From Bacteroidota bacterium (GTDB taxonomy: Bacteria; Bacteroidota; Bacteroidia; Chitinophagales; Saprospiraceae): a stretch of 64,000 nucleotides of DNA. The translations under genes were made by a program, and so were the position numbers. This document shows, in pieces, positions 19,069-27,520 of the stretch. The notes below the pieces were generated by a model. That model worked only from the letters and a program-made list of their open reading frames with translations, did not search any database and was not told the DNA's origin. Within the stretch, counting starts at the first letter, position 1. Each line of letters starts with the position of its first letter. The stretch covers positions 153,152 through 217,151 of the forward strand of contig JAIUPL010000009.1 of assembly GCA_020160935.1 (NCBI GenBank), written 5' to 3'.

Positions 19069-20158
19069 TCTCGTGCTGGATAAATGCTCCCAGTGTCTGT
19101 CGCATGATGCGCAGATCTGACCAGGTGTTGTTGTTTTGGGCGTACACAATATCGAGGTTGATGCGGTCTTCGACGCTCATATGCGAGCGGCCGCGTTTGG
19201 TTACCTGCCACAGGCCGGTGATGCCTGCGGGGGCCATGAAACGCGTGCTCCACTCGTCGCAGGTGAGCATTTCGGCCTCGTATTGTGGCAAAGGGCGATT
19301 CCCTACCAGCGACATATCGCCGCGCAACACATTCAGCAATTGTGGCAATTCATCGATGCTGTATTTGCGGATAAATCGCCCGACGCGGGTGATTCTCGGA
19401 TCATCGGTAAATTTTACAAATACTGATTTTTTACCCTGATACTGATTCAGGTGGCGATATTCCTGCAGGCGTTGCTCGGCATCGCGATACATGGAACGAA
19501 ATTTCCAGAAATCAAACAATTGGTACCCTCGTCCGACACGTTTGGAACGATACAAAATGGGGCCCGGCGATTCGAGCCAGATGGCAATCGCCGTCGGAAT
19601 CCATACCGGTGCAGTCAGGGCAATACCGGCAATTGCGCCAATAATATCCAGAATGCGTTTAAATGGTTTGATTTTAAATTCAAAATTATGCTCAATGGTT
19701 TGTGGCGCAGCAGCGAGGATTTTTTGCTTGAACTGCATCAGAAAATCGAGCCGGGCTACCAGTGCGCTCCAATCTACGGGGCTTTGGTAACAGTCGTCGA
19801 TCCCATTGGCCATCAGTGTTTCCGTAGAAACTGCACAGTCGCCATCTGCCAGCACGATCAAGGGAATGCGACGAAGGCGCGGGTGTGCCATGATCTGGCG
19901 CGGAAGCCGGAAATCATCCTGAACAAGCCATTCTGTTTTGAAAAAAACAGCCGTTTGTTCGGCCGTTTCCGAATCGGTAATTTGGTTTAATAACCATTGG
20001 TACACTTTAAACGGGTTATTTTCCCGTAATAGTGCATAATGAGGGTCGTACGCAGGGAAACCAAGAATATGGTTATGAAGGGTGTTTTCAAAACCCACAA
20101 AAAATATGTTTCGTACGAAAGGCGGAGTAGCGATTTCAAAAGTGTCTGTGGTGTTCAT
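19061..20158 (-). CDS. Sugar-phosphate transferase (WcaJ-like) with an N-terminal receiver-like domain
   Basis: Polyprenyl-phosphate sugar-1-phosphate transferase that primes polysaccharide synthesis. The C-terminal half has the complete bacterial sugar transferase domain: one membrane helix (ILDIIGAIAGIALTAPVW), SKRVGRGYQLFDFWKFRSM, RKYSIDELPQLLNVLRGDM, SLVGNRP, and GITGLWQV. The N-terminal ~150 residues instead look like a degenerate response-regulator fold (IPLIVLADGD, then LMANGIDDCYQSPVDWSALVARL). The four extra helices of long WcaJ-type proteins are missing. The ATG at 20158 is used; earlier in-frame ATGs exist but add unconserved sequence. It is the first gene of a seven-gene operon. 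Confidence 0.9.
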   Translation of the reverse strand: MNTTDTFEIATPPFVRNIFFVGFENTLHNHILGFPAYDPHYALLRENNPFKVYQWLLNQITDSETAEQTAVFFKTEWLVQDDFRLPRQIMAHPRLRRIPLIVLADGDCAVSTETLMANGIDDCYQSPVDWSALVARLDFLMQFKQKILAAAPQTIEHNFEFKIKPFKRILDIIGAIAGIALTAPVWIPTAIAIWLESPGPILYRSKRVGRGYQLFDFWKFRSMYRDAEQRLQEYRHLNQYQGKKSVFVKFTDDPRITRVGRFIRKYSIDELPQLLNVLRGDMSLVGNRPLPQYEAEMLTCDEWSTRFMAPAGITGLWQVTKRGRSHMSVEDRINLDIVYAQNNNTWSDLRIMRQTLGAFIQHENV

Positions 20159-20313
20159 AATACAGCGGTGTTTGTCAGAATGCTGCATCAGAAGGAAGGA
20201 ATGGCCGTCATAAATACCAGCATCATGAAATGGATTCGTAGTAGTATACGATCCAATCAGAAGCCTGGATTTTTCCAAGCCGAAGCGCCCCTCTAATCAG
20301 CAGATGAGAAGGA

Positions 20314-20679
20314 TTACCCAACAATTCGAATCAGTTGATCCTGCAACTGAACGGGGTTGAAAGGTTTTCGGAAATAGCCGGAAATACCCAGTTGTTGAAA
20401 CTGTTGTTCTTCCTCATGGCTATCGGCGCCACTGATAATTACGACAGGAATTTTTGAAAACAGCCCGCTGCATCGCAGGTTCGAGAGAAAGGATGCGCCG
20501 TCGAGTTCGGGCATCCGGGCATCTGAAATGATGACGTCTGGCAAGACACCTTTACTGAGCCAGCCCATGGCTTCGAGTCCGTTTCGCGCACCTACGACCT
20601 CAAATTTTTTGGATAGGAACGCGCCGATGATGTACCGAAGATTGTCATGATCTTCGATGAGGAGTACCTTTTTGTTCAT
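20314..20679 (-). CDS. Single-domain response regulator (CheY-like)
   Basis: 121 residues, a receiver domain only: acidic pair E9/D10, phosphoacceptor D53 in IISDARMPELDG, S83 in VVIISGAD, and K105 in YFRKPF. All key residues are present, so it should be phosphorylated. There is no output domain and no adjacent kinase. It precedes the polysaccharide operon in the same direction (155 bp to the sugar transferase) and may control that operon's enzymes by protein contact; that link is inference. Confidence 0.92.
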   Translation of the reverse strand: MNKKVLLIEDHDNLRYIIGAFLSKKFEVVGARNGLEAMGWLSKGVLPDVIISDARMPELDGASFLSNLRCSGLFSKIPVVIISGADSHEEEQQFQQLGISGYFRKPFNPVQLQDQLIRIVG

Positions 20680-21205
20680 GGAATTGCACGGTTATCGTGA
20701 GATAATATGGTGGATTAAAAAGTGTTTGTCTTTTGATTCAGCAAAATGCGACATAGGTACTGTGTGGATTAAAATAAAATTGCGAAGTCCTTTCAAAAAC
20801 AAGTACTTCAGACGGGTATATAAACCGCATGCGGGATATATGTCAAGTATTGCGCCAAATTTTAAAATAAATAAACACTTATATGTTAAAATTTGTGCTG
20901 TTGCAAAGATAGCATTTCTATCTGCAAAAAAAATACCGCTTATGGTTAAATCATTCTCACACATGCTCAAAATCTGGCCATTCCCTCATTCAAGCATCTT
21001 TAAGCGAGTCAATTTAAAGATAAATACGACTTCCTGACAGAGTCAGATGTCGGCTACCCGTCCATTAACACATTTTACCGCATGATTCCTGCTATGCATA
21101 AGCGCCTGACTTTCAAGATTGGCTATCCTTGAGCACAACAAAAACCAATTACACGCTCTTATCTTTGCCGCGTTTTCACCATCTCGGCACCTTTTACCGC
21201 AACTA
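20680..21205. other. AT-rich divergent intergenic region
   Basis: About 525 bp, visibly more A/T-rich than the genes on either side, between the response regulator (minus) and a glycosyltransferase (plus). No convincing gene is present. It holds the -7 box at 21160 and probably the regulator's promoter. Confidence 0.6.
21160..21167 (+). promoter_or_regulatory. -7 box (TATCTTTG) of the GT2 gene
   Basis: Exact TAnnTTTG, 38 nt before the ATG at 21206. No well-placed TTTG -33 element is visible. Confidence 0.45.
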
Positions 21206-22396
21206 ATGCGCACCGAACTACTCGAAGCCCTGTTTTGGATCGGCACGTTTGTCGTTTTTTATGCCTATCTCGGCTACGGGCTGCTACTATTTGCCTGCGT
21301 ATGGGTAAAAAGGCATTTTTCCAAGCGCGCTCCTGAGACGAATATTTTGCCTCCGGTCACTTTTATCGTCTGTGCATACAACGAACAGGACTGGATGGCA
21401 CAAAAAATTGCCAACTCGATTGCGCTGGATTACCCGCCCGATCTGATCCGCTTTTTATTTGTGACCGATGGCTCGAACGACGGTACCGATACGATTGTAC
21501 AGACATACCCCTACCCGCCTGGAATTCAATGGCAATTATTACACCAATCTGAACGCAGGGGCAAAATTGCGGCATTCCAGCGCGCCATGTTGTCGGTACA
21601 AACGCCTATAGTCGTCAGCACCGACGCCAATACGGTGGTGAACCGGGAGGCTATTCGGCGAATTGTCGGGCATTTTGCCGATCCGCAGGTAGGCGCTGTG
21701 GCAGGGGAAAAACGAATTTCCATGGCAGAACGCGACGATGCCAGCAGCGCCGGGGAAGGTATTTACTGGAAATATGAGAGCACCCTGAAAAAATGGGATG
21801 CAGAACTGTGGTCGGTGATCGGCGCGGCAGGCGAACTGTTTGCATTCCGCACGGAAGTGTATGAGCACGTTCCGGCAGATACGATTGTCGAGGATTTTTA
21901 CCTCACCATGCGCATTGCACAAAAGGGGTATCGGGTGCAGTACGAGCCCGGCGCCTGGGCGGCCGAAAGTTCGTCGGTATCTGTTTCAGAGGAATTGAAG
22001 CGCAAGGTGCGCATTGCTGCAGGTGGTTTGCAGGCGGTGGCCCGGCTGGCGCCGCTGCTCAATATTTTCCGGTACGGAGTGTTGTCATTTCAGTATATCT
22101 CGCATCGGGTGTTGCGCTGGACGCTGGCGCCGCTCCTGTTGCCGGTGTTGCTGCTGACGAATGTTGCATTGGCAGCCTCCGGAAGTGCCCTGTATCAGGT
22201 TTTGCTGCTTTGTCAGGTAATTTTTTACTTGGCGGCCCTGGCAGGCTATGTGCTCGAACGGCGCAAAATGAAGGTCAAGGCGTTTTTTATTCCCTATTAC
22301 TTCTGTGTGATGAATTATTCCATGTATGCCGGTTTTTTTCGGATTATTCGTGGCAACCAGACTGTATTATGGGAAAAAGCGCAACGAAGCGTCTAA
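21206..22396 (+). CDS. Family 2 glycosyltransferase, IcaA/cellulose-synthase-like membrane enzyme
   Basis: 396 residues from the ATG at 21206 (MRTELLEALFWIG); upstream in-frame codons lie before the -7 box. An N-terminal membrane helix is followed by the GT-A domain: TFIVCAYNEQ, VTDGSNDGT, STDANT (DxD variant), GAAGELFAFR, TIVEDFYLTM (ED motif), and KRKVRIAAGG. C-terminal membrane helices end at RGNQTVLWEKAQ. Likely a processive or N-acetylglucosamine-type transferase for the same exopolysaccharide locus. Its 3' end overlaps the convergent mvaA frame by 30 bp because mvaA has been extended through a repeat. Confidence 0.93.
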   Translation: MRTELLEALFWIGTFVVFYAYLGYGLLLFACVWVKRHFSKRAPETNILPPVTFIVCAYNEQDWMAQKIANSIALDYPPDLIRFLFVTDGSNDGTDTIVQTYPYPPGIQWQLLHQSERRGKIAAFQRAMLSVQTPIVVSTDANTVVNREAIRRIVGHFADPQVGAVAGEKRISMAERDDASSAGEGIYWKYESTLKKWDAELWSVIGAAGELFAFRTEVYEHVPADTIVEDFYLTMRIAQKGYRVQYEPGAWAAESSSVSVSEELKRKVRIAAGGLQAVARLAPLLNIFRYGVLSFQYISHRVLRWTLAPLLLPVLLLTNVALAASGSALYQVLLLCQVIFYLAALAGYVLERRKMKVKAFFIPYYFCVMNYSMYAGFFRIIRGNQTVLWEKAQRSV

Positions 22397-23740
22397 CCTC
22401 CTCTCACCTCTCGCCTCTCGCCTCTCACCTCTCGCCTCTAAATACGCTCTTACTCCGCTAAAACTCACCGTTTGCGCCTGAAAATAATGTTGCGCTGCGG
22501 CCGCTTCTTCCGGCGTGGCGCCCAGGTGATTCAAAATATTGGTGAGGTGCATTTTCATATGTCCTTGCTGGATACCGGTTGTGATGAGGGAACGTACGGC
22601 TGCAAAATTTTGAGCCAGTCCCACGGCTGCCGTAATACACATCAGATCGCGGGCCGATGGCTGGCCCAGTATTTCCAGCGAACGTTTGGCCAGCGGGTGC
22701 AGGGCCGTCAGTCCACCAACAGTACCCATCGCGAGTGGCACCTCCAGTTCGAAGCGAAACATACCGTCTTGCACGGTGCAGCGACTCAGGCTGCGATATT
22801 GTCCGTCGCGTGCGGCATAAGTGTGTCCGCAGGCTTCGATAGCCCGGAAGTCGTTGCCCGTTGCCAGTACCACGGCATCTATACCATTGTAAATGCCTTT
22901 GTTGTGGGTGGTAGCCCGGTAAGGGTCTATTTGTGCAATGCGCACCGCCATGGCAAAACGCCGGGCCAGGCTTTCAGCATCCATACCCTGTATGCGGGCC
23001 AGGTCGGCAAACGACGAAATGGGGCATTCCACCCAGGCGCGCACCAGGCAATCGGGGGTGTAGTTGGAAAGAATCGACATGACGACTTCCACATCGCGCT
23101 CCGTATCGCTGAGGCCTTGCGTATCTGTAAAAAATGCCTCCAGGGTCTCTGCAAAACGTTCCAGCACCGAATTGACAAAATTGGCGCCCATGCTGTCGCA
23201 GGTTTCGAATGACACGCGCAGTTGGTAGTAGTTCGGTTCTTCAGGAAAATCAATCAATTCCACGCCCAGAATACCGCCTCCGCGTTTTTCCATGTTGGCC
23301 ACCAGATCCGTACTGGAATCCAGCAAACGGGCGCGCAAAGCCGGGAAAATTTCGCGCAGGCGTTCCGGTTCCCCAAACCATTGGAAATGCACCTGGCCGA
23401 GTTTCACCGTCCCGATCACTTCTGCGTGAAAACCGCCGCGTTCCTGCCAGAATTTGGCTGCACTGCTGGCGGCAGCCACCACACTGCTCTCTTCAATCAC
23501 CATCGGCACGGCATACACTTTCCCGTTGATCAGGAAATTGGGTGCAATGCTGTAAGGCAGCACATAGTTGGCTATTGCATTTTCAGTAAACCCGTCTACC
23601 ACGCGTTGTACGCCGTCGTCGGGATGCTGCCAGGTAGCCAGGTCGGCCGAGAATGCCTGCGGGTCGGTACTGAAATGTTCAGCCAGCCAGTTTATTTTTT
23701 CCTGTTTATCGAGTTTGGAAAAGCCGCTGATAAGACGCAT
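22367..23740 (-). CDS. mvaA: Hydroxymethylglutaryl-CoA reductase, class II (degradative-type fold)
   Basis: Reduces HMG-CoA to mevalonate (or the reverse) in isoprenoid metabolism. The start ATG at 23740 (MRLISGFSKLDKQEK) is the conserved class II N-terminus. Visible catalytic regions: Glu in VIEESSVVAAAS, Lys in THNKGIYNGIDAV, Asp in ATGNDFRAIEA, and His in GHMKMHL. Normal homologues end shortly after the VRAYL-like position. Here about 20 Arg/Glu-rich residues (EARGERREARGERR) are added by the array at 22401-22440, and the frame runs 30 bp into the convergent GT2 gene. It follows fni by 38 bp on the same strand. In this lineage it is presumably biosynthetic. Confidence 0.95.
   Translation of the reverse strand: MRLISGFSKLDKQEKINWLAEHFSTDPQAFSADLATWQHPDDGVQRVVDGFTENAIANYVLPYSIAPNFLINGKVYAVPMVIEESSVVAAASSAAKFWQERGGFHAEVIGTVKLGQVHFQWFGEPERLREIFPALRARLLDSSTDLVANMEKRGGGILGVELIDFPEEPNYYQLRVSFETCDSMGANFVNSVLERFAETLEAFFTDTQGLSDTERDVEVVMSILSNYTPDCLVRAWVECPISSFADLARIQGMDAESLARRFAMAVRIAQIDPYRATTHNKGIYNGIDAVVLATGNDFRAIEACGHTYAARDGQYRSLSRCTVQDGMFRFELEVPLAMGTVGGLTALHPLAKRSLEILGQPSARDLMCITAAVGLAQNFAAVRSLITTGIQQGHMKMHLTNILNHLGATPEEAAAAQHYFQAQTVSFSGVRAYLEARGERREARGERRLDASLRFFP
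22401..22440. repeat. Family C array C2 (CTCTCAC/CTCTCGC heptamers)
   Basis: Five 7-nt words (CTCTCAC, CTCTCGC, CTCTCGC, CTCTCAC, CTCTCGC) plus a remnant. This is the reverse complement of the GAGAGGT-type word seen in C1 and C3. It starts 4 nt after the stop of the GT2 gene and codes for the C-terminal tail of mvaA. Confidence 0.85.
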
Positions 23741-23743
23741 GAC

Positions 23744-23778
23744 AGAGGTGAGAGGTGAGAGGTGAGAAGTGAGAGGGG
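23744..23778. repeat. Family C array C3 (AGAGGTG heptamers) between fni and mvaA
   Basis: Exactly five 7-nt words (AGAGGTG three times, AGAAGTG, AGAGGGG). They fill the gap between the fni stop (23779) and the mvaA start (23740) except for three bases. Orientation is inverted relative to C2, so the mvaA gene is bracketed by inverted copies. Confidence 0.85.
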
Positions 23779-24831
23779 TTAGCGGGTGCGGAGGAAGGCG
23801 TAGGCCAGTTCGAGGCCTTGTACCTGCGCCTGCACATAGGCCTGCAGGTCTGTGTAATCGCCTTGTGCATGTTTCAGGAATCCGGACGCCTGTCCGTACA
23901 CGGCCGGGAACGTTGATTTTTGAAGCAGGTAGTAGCCATCCAGGAAATCGCGTACGCCTCCTGAAAGAATGAGCAGAGGCAAATCGCTGCGCGACAGGGT
24001 TGGCTGGAGTGCATTGGCCCATTGCAGCATTTGGGCTGCTGTATGCCCCAAGGAGGCTATTTTTTCAAAAATGGCCTGTTTCTCCGGTGTACTGCGCAGC
24101 AGTTCGAGTTTGGCAAAATTGGTGCCGCCTGCTGCTGCAAATTCAATACCGGCCAGTGGCAGTTGCAGCAAGGCGCGCAGGCTTTCGGGGCCAAAGCCCT
24201 GCCCCACCTCCTTTACCACAACCGGGCATTGCAAGGTTTCGAGCACTTCCTGCACCACTTCGAGCGGAGGGCGTTCGAAACGGTCGCCCTCGGGTTGCAT
24301 AGCCTCCTGTAAGGGATTTACATGAATAAAAAGCCCGTCGGCGCGCAAGCGCTCCAGCAAGGCCGGAATGCGGTCGATTTCCTTCTGGCGCAGCAGTTTT
24401 TCCACCTGTGCTACCCCGAGGTTGGCCAGCAAAGGTAAATCGGGGCCCATTTCCTCGCGCACATCGAAGTCGGCCAGAAACTCATCGCTGTACAACAACT
24501 GGCGGCAGGAGCCCAGCCCCATGCCCATTCCAAATTCGGCGCATGCACGGGCAAGGTTGCGATTGATATGTGCCGCCATGGCAGTGCCGCCGGTCATCGA
24601 CGATACCCATACCGGCGTACGAAGTGTTTTTCCCAGAAATGACACTGCTGGCAACGACCCTGCCACCGGGTGGGCTGCCAGCATGGGCTCATAATAAAAA
24701 CGCGCATCCAGATCACTGGCTTCCACCCGACTGCGGAAAGCCATTTCAATATGGTCTTTTTTTCGCGTTTCGGCGGTAGGATCCTGTTCGGTCATTTCCT
24801 GATCTGATACACCTGGATGTTCGTTGGCCAT
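23779..24831 (-). CDS. fni: Type 2 isopentenyl-diphosphate delta-isomerase (FMN-dependent)
   Basis: Interconverts IPP and DMAPP using reduced FMN; cytoplasmic. About 350 residues. Motifs: RKKDHIEMAF (N-terminal substrate segment), WVSSMTGGT, MGLGSCR, LLANLGVAQ, FIHVNPLQEAMQPEGD (Glu/Asn for Mg-diphosphate), VVKEVGQGF, AAGGTNFAKLE, and LSGGVRDFLDGY (FMN phosphate). The ATG at 24831 is preferred (a later in-frame ATG starts MTEQDPTAE) because a -7 box lies 25 nt upstream. It is followed by mvaA, so this is a mevalonate-pathway operon. Confidence 0.95.
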   Translation of the reverse strand: MANEHPGVSDQEMTEQDPTAETRKKDHIEMAFRSRVEASDLDARFYYEPMLAAHPVAGSLPAVSFLGKTLRTPVWVSSMTGGTAMAAHINRNLARACAEFGMGMGLGSCRQLLYSDEFLADFDVREEMGPDLPLLANLGVAQVEKLLRQKEIDRIPALLERLRADGLFIHVNPLQEAMQPEGDRFERPPLEVVQEVLETLQCPVVVKEVGQGFGPESLRALLQLPLAGIEFAAAGGTNFAKLELLRSTPEKQAIFEKIASLGHTAAQMLQWANALQPTLSRSDLPLLILSGGVRDFLDGYYLLQKSTFPAVYGQASGFLKHAQGDYTDLQAYVQAQVQGLELAYAFLRTR

Positions 24832-24855
24832 GTCGCTTTGTAGATAAAAAGTGTG

Positions 24856-24863
24856 CAAAAGTA
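24856..24863 (-). promoter_or_regulatory. -7 box (TACTTTTG) of fni
   Basis: On the minus strand, an exact TAnnTTTG; a TTG lies 22 nt further upstream as a possible -33 element. It sits 25 nt before the fni start. Confidence 0.5.
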
Positions 24864-24925
24864 GCAGAATTGCGCGGCCACATAACAATCTGCTGTGCAG
24901 AAGGTTGATTTTGAGTTTTTCCACA

Positions 24926-24933
24926 TAGTTTTG
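24926..24933 (+). promoter_or_regulatory. -7 box (TAGTTTTG) of the T9SS type B gene
   Basis: TTG at 24904-24906, 19 nt, then TAGTTTTG. This matches the Bacteroidetes promoter layout but leaves a leader of only a few bases before the ATG at 24947. Confidence 0.35.
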
Positions 24934-24946
24934 GAAAAAAAATGAC

Positions 24947-27415
24947 ATGCCTCTTCGGGGTTTATTTCTGCTGGCAGGCGCCTTCATGGCCCTGAATATC
25001 GTATCCGCACAGTCCTTTTTTCAGAAGGAATACCATGCGGAGGGTAGCAGCCTTGTTATACCTTACAGTGTGGCACAACGCCCCGATGGCAATTATGTGG
25101 TGGCATACCTGGCACAGGAAGATTCTATTCGAATGCAGGTTGCATGCATGGATGCTGCCGGAAATGTGCTGTGGAATAACCGAATCCGTGCACACTTTAA
25201 CGGCGATTTTGCCAGCGAAGGCATCAAAAAAACGCCCATCTTGGCCACAGCCGACAATGGCTGCGTCATGCTGGTGTCGAAAAGCCTGGTTACCACCGGG
25301 CAAGGCTGGGCCATTGTAAAACTATCGGCCGACGGAAACATCCAATGGACGCGCTACATGGCAGGCATCGGCTCGGTAGACGACCTGCTGGCCTATAGCG
25401 GCGATCGCATTTACATCCAGGCGCGGTACTGGTCGTTCGACAGCCGGCCTTTTATGGCCTGCCTCGACAACAATGGCAATCCCATTTGGGAGTTCAATAT
25501 CCAATCGCACCTCAACAACATCGTCAGCACAGGCATGCGGGTGCTCCCCGACGGGCGTATGCTGCTGCTGATGACAGAAAGCAATTCGCTGGCGCAAATC
25601 AGCCATATCGTGCGCCTGAATTCCAATGGTACGCTCGTACCGCTTTTATCCTTGCCCAATCTTTCGTTGATGGGGGTAGATGAACATCCGGATGGTCGCT
25701 TGTTTTTTATGGCGCGTACGCTCGATTCGATCAATCTGAAAAACCAGATTATCCTAGGGTCTTCTATTAACGGACAGGTGCAGTATATGAAGGTGCTCGA
25801 TCTGCCGCTCGATTTTTACTACGGCGGCTTGCTGGTACTCAGTGCTGCAAAAGACAGCCTCACGCTCACATTTCGCGGCTCATTTCTGGAATCGCAACGC
25901 TATTGGTTTCGGTTTGATTTGAATGGCAACTTCGGATCGGCGCACTATATTCCTTCGGAAGTGGTGCTAAACAATGAAATTACACCCGCCGCAGACGACG
26001 GTTTTGCCTGGTTGTCGGCCGATCCGCAAGCGGGCGGGCTCCATTCATTTATTCTTGCCAAAACCGATCCGCAAGGCAGGCTGGGCGACTGCCCCATAGG
26101 AGAAATTTGCCAATTGGGCGTGCGGGATACGTTTTTCCCCACCATTACGGTAGCGACCTGGAATACTACACCGGTTCAGCGCATCAATCCGGGAATGGCC
26201 TGGCAGGTGCCAAGAAATCTTACATCCACGGACTATTGCAAGCCGCTACCAGTGCTGGATGCTTCTATTACAGCCACCGACTCGATTGCGTGCGGCAGCG
26301 AACCTTTCACGTTCGGGAGGGTAGAAGGCGCTACCGGTCTTTCATTGTGGACTTTCCCGGGTGCTTCGCCCGCCAGTTTTACAGGGCCGGAACCACCCAA
26401 GGTATTTTTTCCGGGCACGGGACAGTATATGGTACACCATGTGCTGAACCAGGCCGGCTGTATCGACACTGCCAGCCTGAATGTACAGGTTTCTGAAATT
26501 CCGACGCTTGAATTGCCGGCCGATACGATGTTGTGCACTGGTCAATCGTTTTTCATCGACCTGCCATACGACCCCGCCCTGTCGTACAAATGGAATGATG
26601 GCTCGACAAGCCCCTCCAGACCTATCGAAGCAACCGGCGACTACACCGTGACAGTCACCACGGCCGTGGGATGCAGACGCAGCAGTACCATTTCGGTAGC
26701 AGCCGTGGCTTTGCCGGAAGAAACTGTGCCCCGGGATACGTTTTTTTGCAACCAGCACTCCATCACATTGACTTTACAGGTCGCACCCGGCTGGCAAGTG
26801 GACTGGGCAGATGGATTTCAAGAAGATACGCGGACGTTTTCCGAGTCGGGAACATATTTTGTGGAAGCCGTATCGCCCGACAATTGCCTGCTCACGGATA
26901 GTGTGACGGTGGTGGAAAAACCGGTTCCGGATGTATCTATTCAGGCCTTGGAACCATATGCGTGCGGTCCGCGCAGGCTGAAAACAGTGGGGGAAGACCT
27001 GCTTTTTTTTAACTGGAATACGGGAGATACCACAGCAGAAATAGCGGTTGGGCAAAGCGGCCTGTTTACCGTCGTAGCCTCGGATGGGTTCTGCGAGCAT
27101 TCCGGGGCGGTGCCGGTCGAAATTTTACCCTGCCCGGAATGCTCCGTGTATATTCCGGGTGTTTTTCAACCCGATTCCGGGCATGGTTTTCAGGTGTTCA
27201 CTGCTTGTACCATCAAGGGGTTCGATTTGAAAGTGTACGACCGATGGGGCGCCAGGGTATATGAAAGCAAGAATCCGGATGAAGCCTGGAATGGAGATTT
27301 CAATGGGAAGTTGCTTCAGCCCGGTGTGTATGTTTACCAATTGCGGATGACTTTGAACTCTGGCGACCAGGATGTTTTTTTTGTAAAATCAGGAGATATA
27401 AGCATTGTCCGTTGA
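24947..27415 (+). CDS. T9SS type B (gliding-motility C-terminal domain) surface protein
   Basis: 822 residues. A signal peptide (MPLRGLFLLAGAFMALNIVSAQ) leads into an N-terminal beta-propeller-like half with repeated PDGNY/LNSNG strands. Two or three PKD/Ig-like domains rich in Cys pairs follow (ACGSEPFTF, LCTGQSFFIDLP, FCNQHSITLTL). The C-terminus is a type B sorting domain: VYIPGVFQPDSGHGFQVF, LKVYDRWGARVYE, and AWNGDFNGKLLQPGVYVYQL. The protein should be exported by T9SS and attached to the surface or released. The ligand is unknown. Ordinary for the phylum in architecture. Confidence 0.9.
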   Translation: MPLRGLFLLAGAFMALNIVSAQSFFQKEYHAEGSSLVIPYSVAQRPDGNYVVAYLAQEDSIRMQVACMDAAGNVLWNNRIRAHFNGDFASEGIKKTPILATADNGCVMLVSKSLVTTGQGWAIVKLSADGNIQWTRYMAGIGSVDDLLAYSGDRIYIQARYWSFDSRPFMACLDNNGNPIWEFNIQSHLNNIVSTGMRVLPDGRMLLLMTESNSLAQISHIVRLNSNGTLVPLLSLPNLSLMGVDEHPDGRLFFMARTLDSINLKNQIILGSSINGQVQYMKVLDLPLDFYYGGLLVLSAAKDSLTLTFRGSFLESQRYWFRFDLNGNFGSAHYIPSEVVLNNEITPAADDGFAWLSADPQAGGLHSFILAKTDPQGRLGDCPIGEICQLGVRDTFFPTITVATWNTTPVQRINPGMAWQVPRNLTSTDYCKPLPVLDASITATDSIACGSEPFTFGRVEGATGLSLWTFPGASPASFTGPEPPKVFFPGTGQYMVHHVLNQAGCIDTASLNVQVSEIPTLELPADTMLCTGQSFFIDLPYDPALSYKWNDGSTSPSRPIEATGDYTVTVTTAVGCRRSSTISVAAVALPEETVPRDTFFCNQHSITLTLQVAPGWQVDWADGFQEDTRTFSESGTYFVEAVSPDNCLLTDSVTVVEKPVPDVSIQALEPYACGPRRLKTVGEDLLFFNWNTGDTTAEIAVGQSGLFTVVASDGFCEHSGAVPVEILPCPECSVYIPGVFQPDSGHGFQVFTACTIKGFDLKVYDRWGARVYESKNPDEAWNGDFNGKLLQPGVYVYQLRMTLNSGDQDVFFVKSGDISIVR

Positions 27416-27520
27416 GATACATGCCAACCCAAACCAAGATTCTTTGTTTAGCACCTGAAACAGCAGGGAAAGCGGACGACGGTACATCCTGTTCGCGCAC
27501 TAAAAACCTGAATTGCGTAT

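Noticed and set aside
20692..20970. Open frame of 92 codons in the AT-rich divergent gap
   Set aside because: Composition follows the A/T-rich spacer and the peptide has no recognisable feature.
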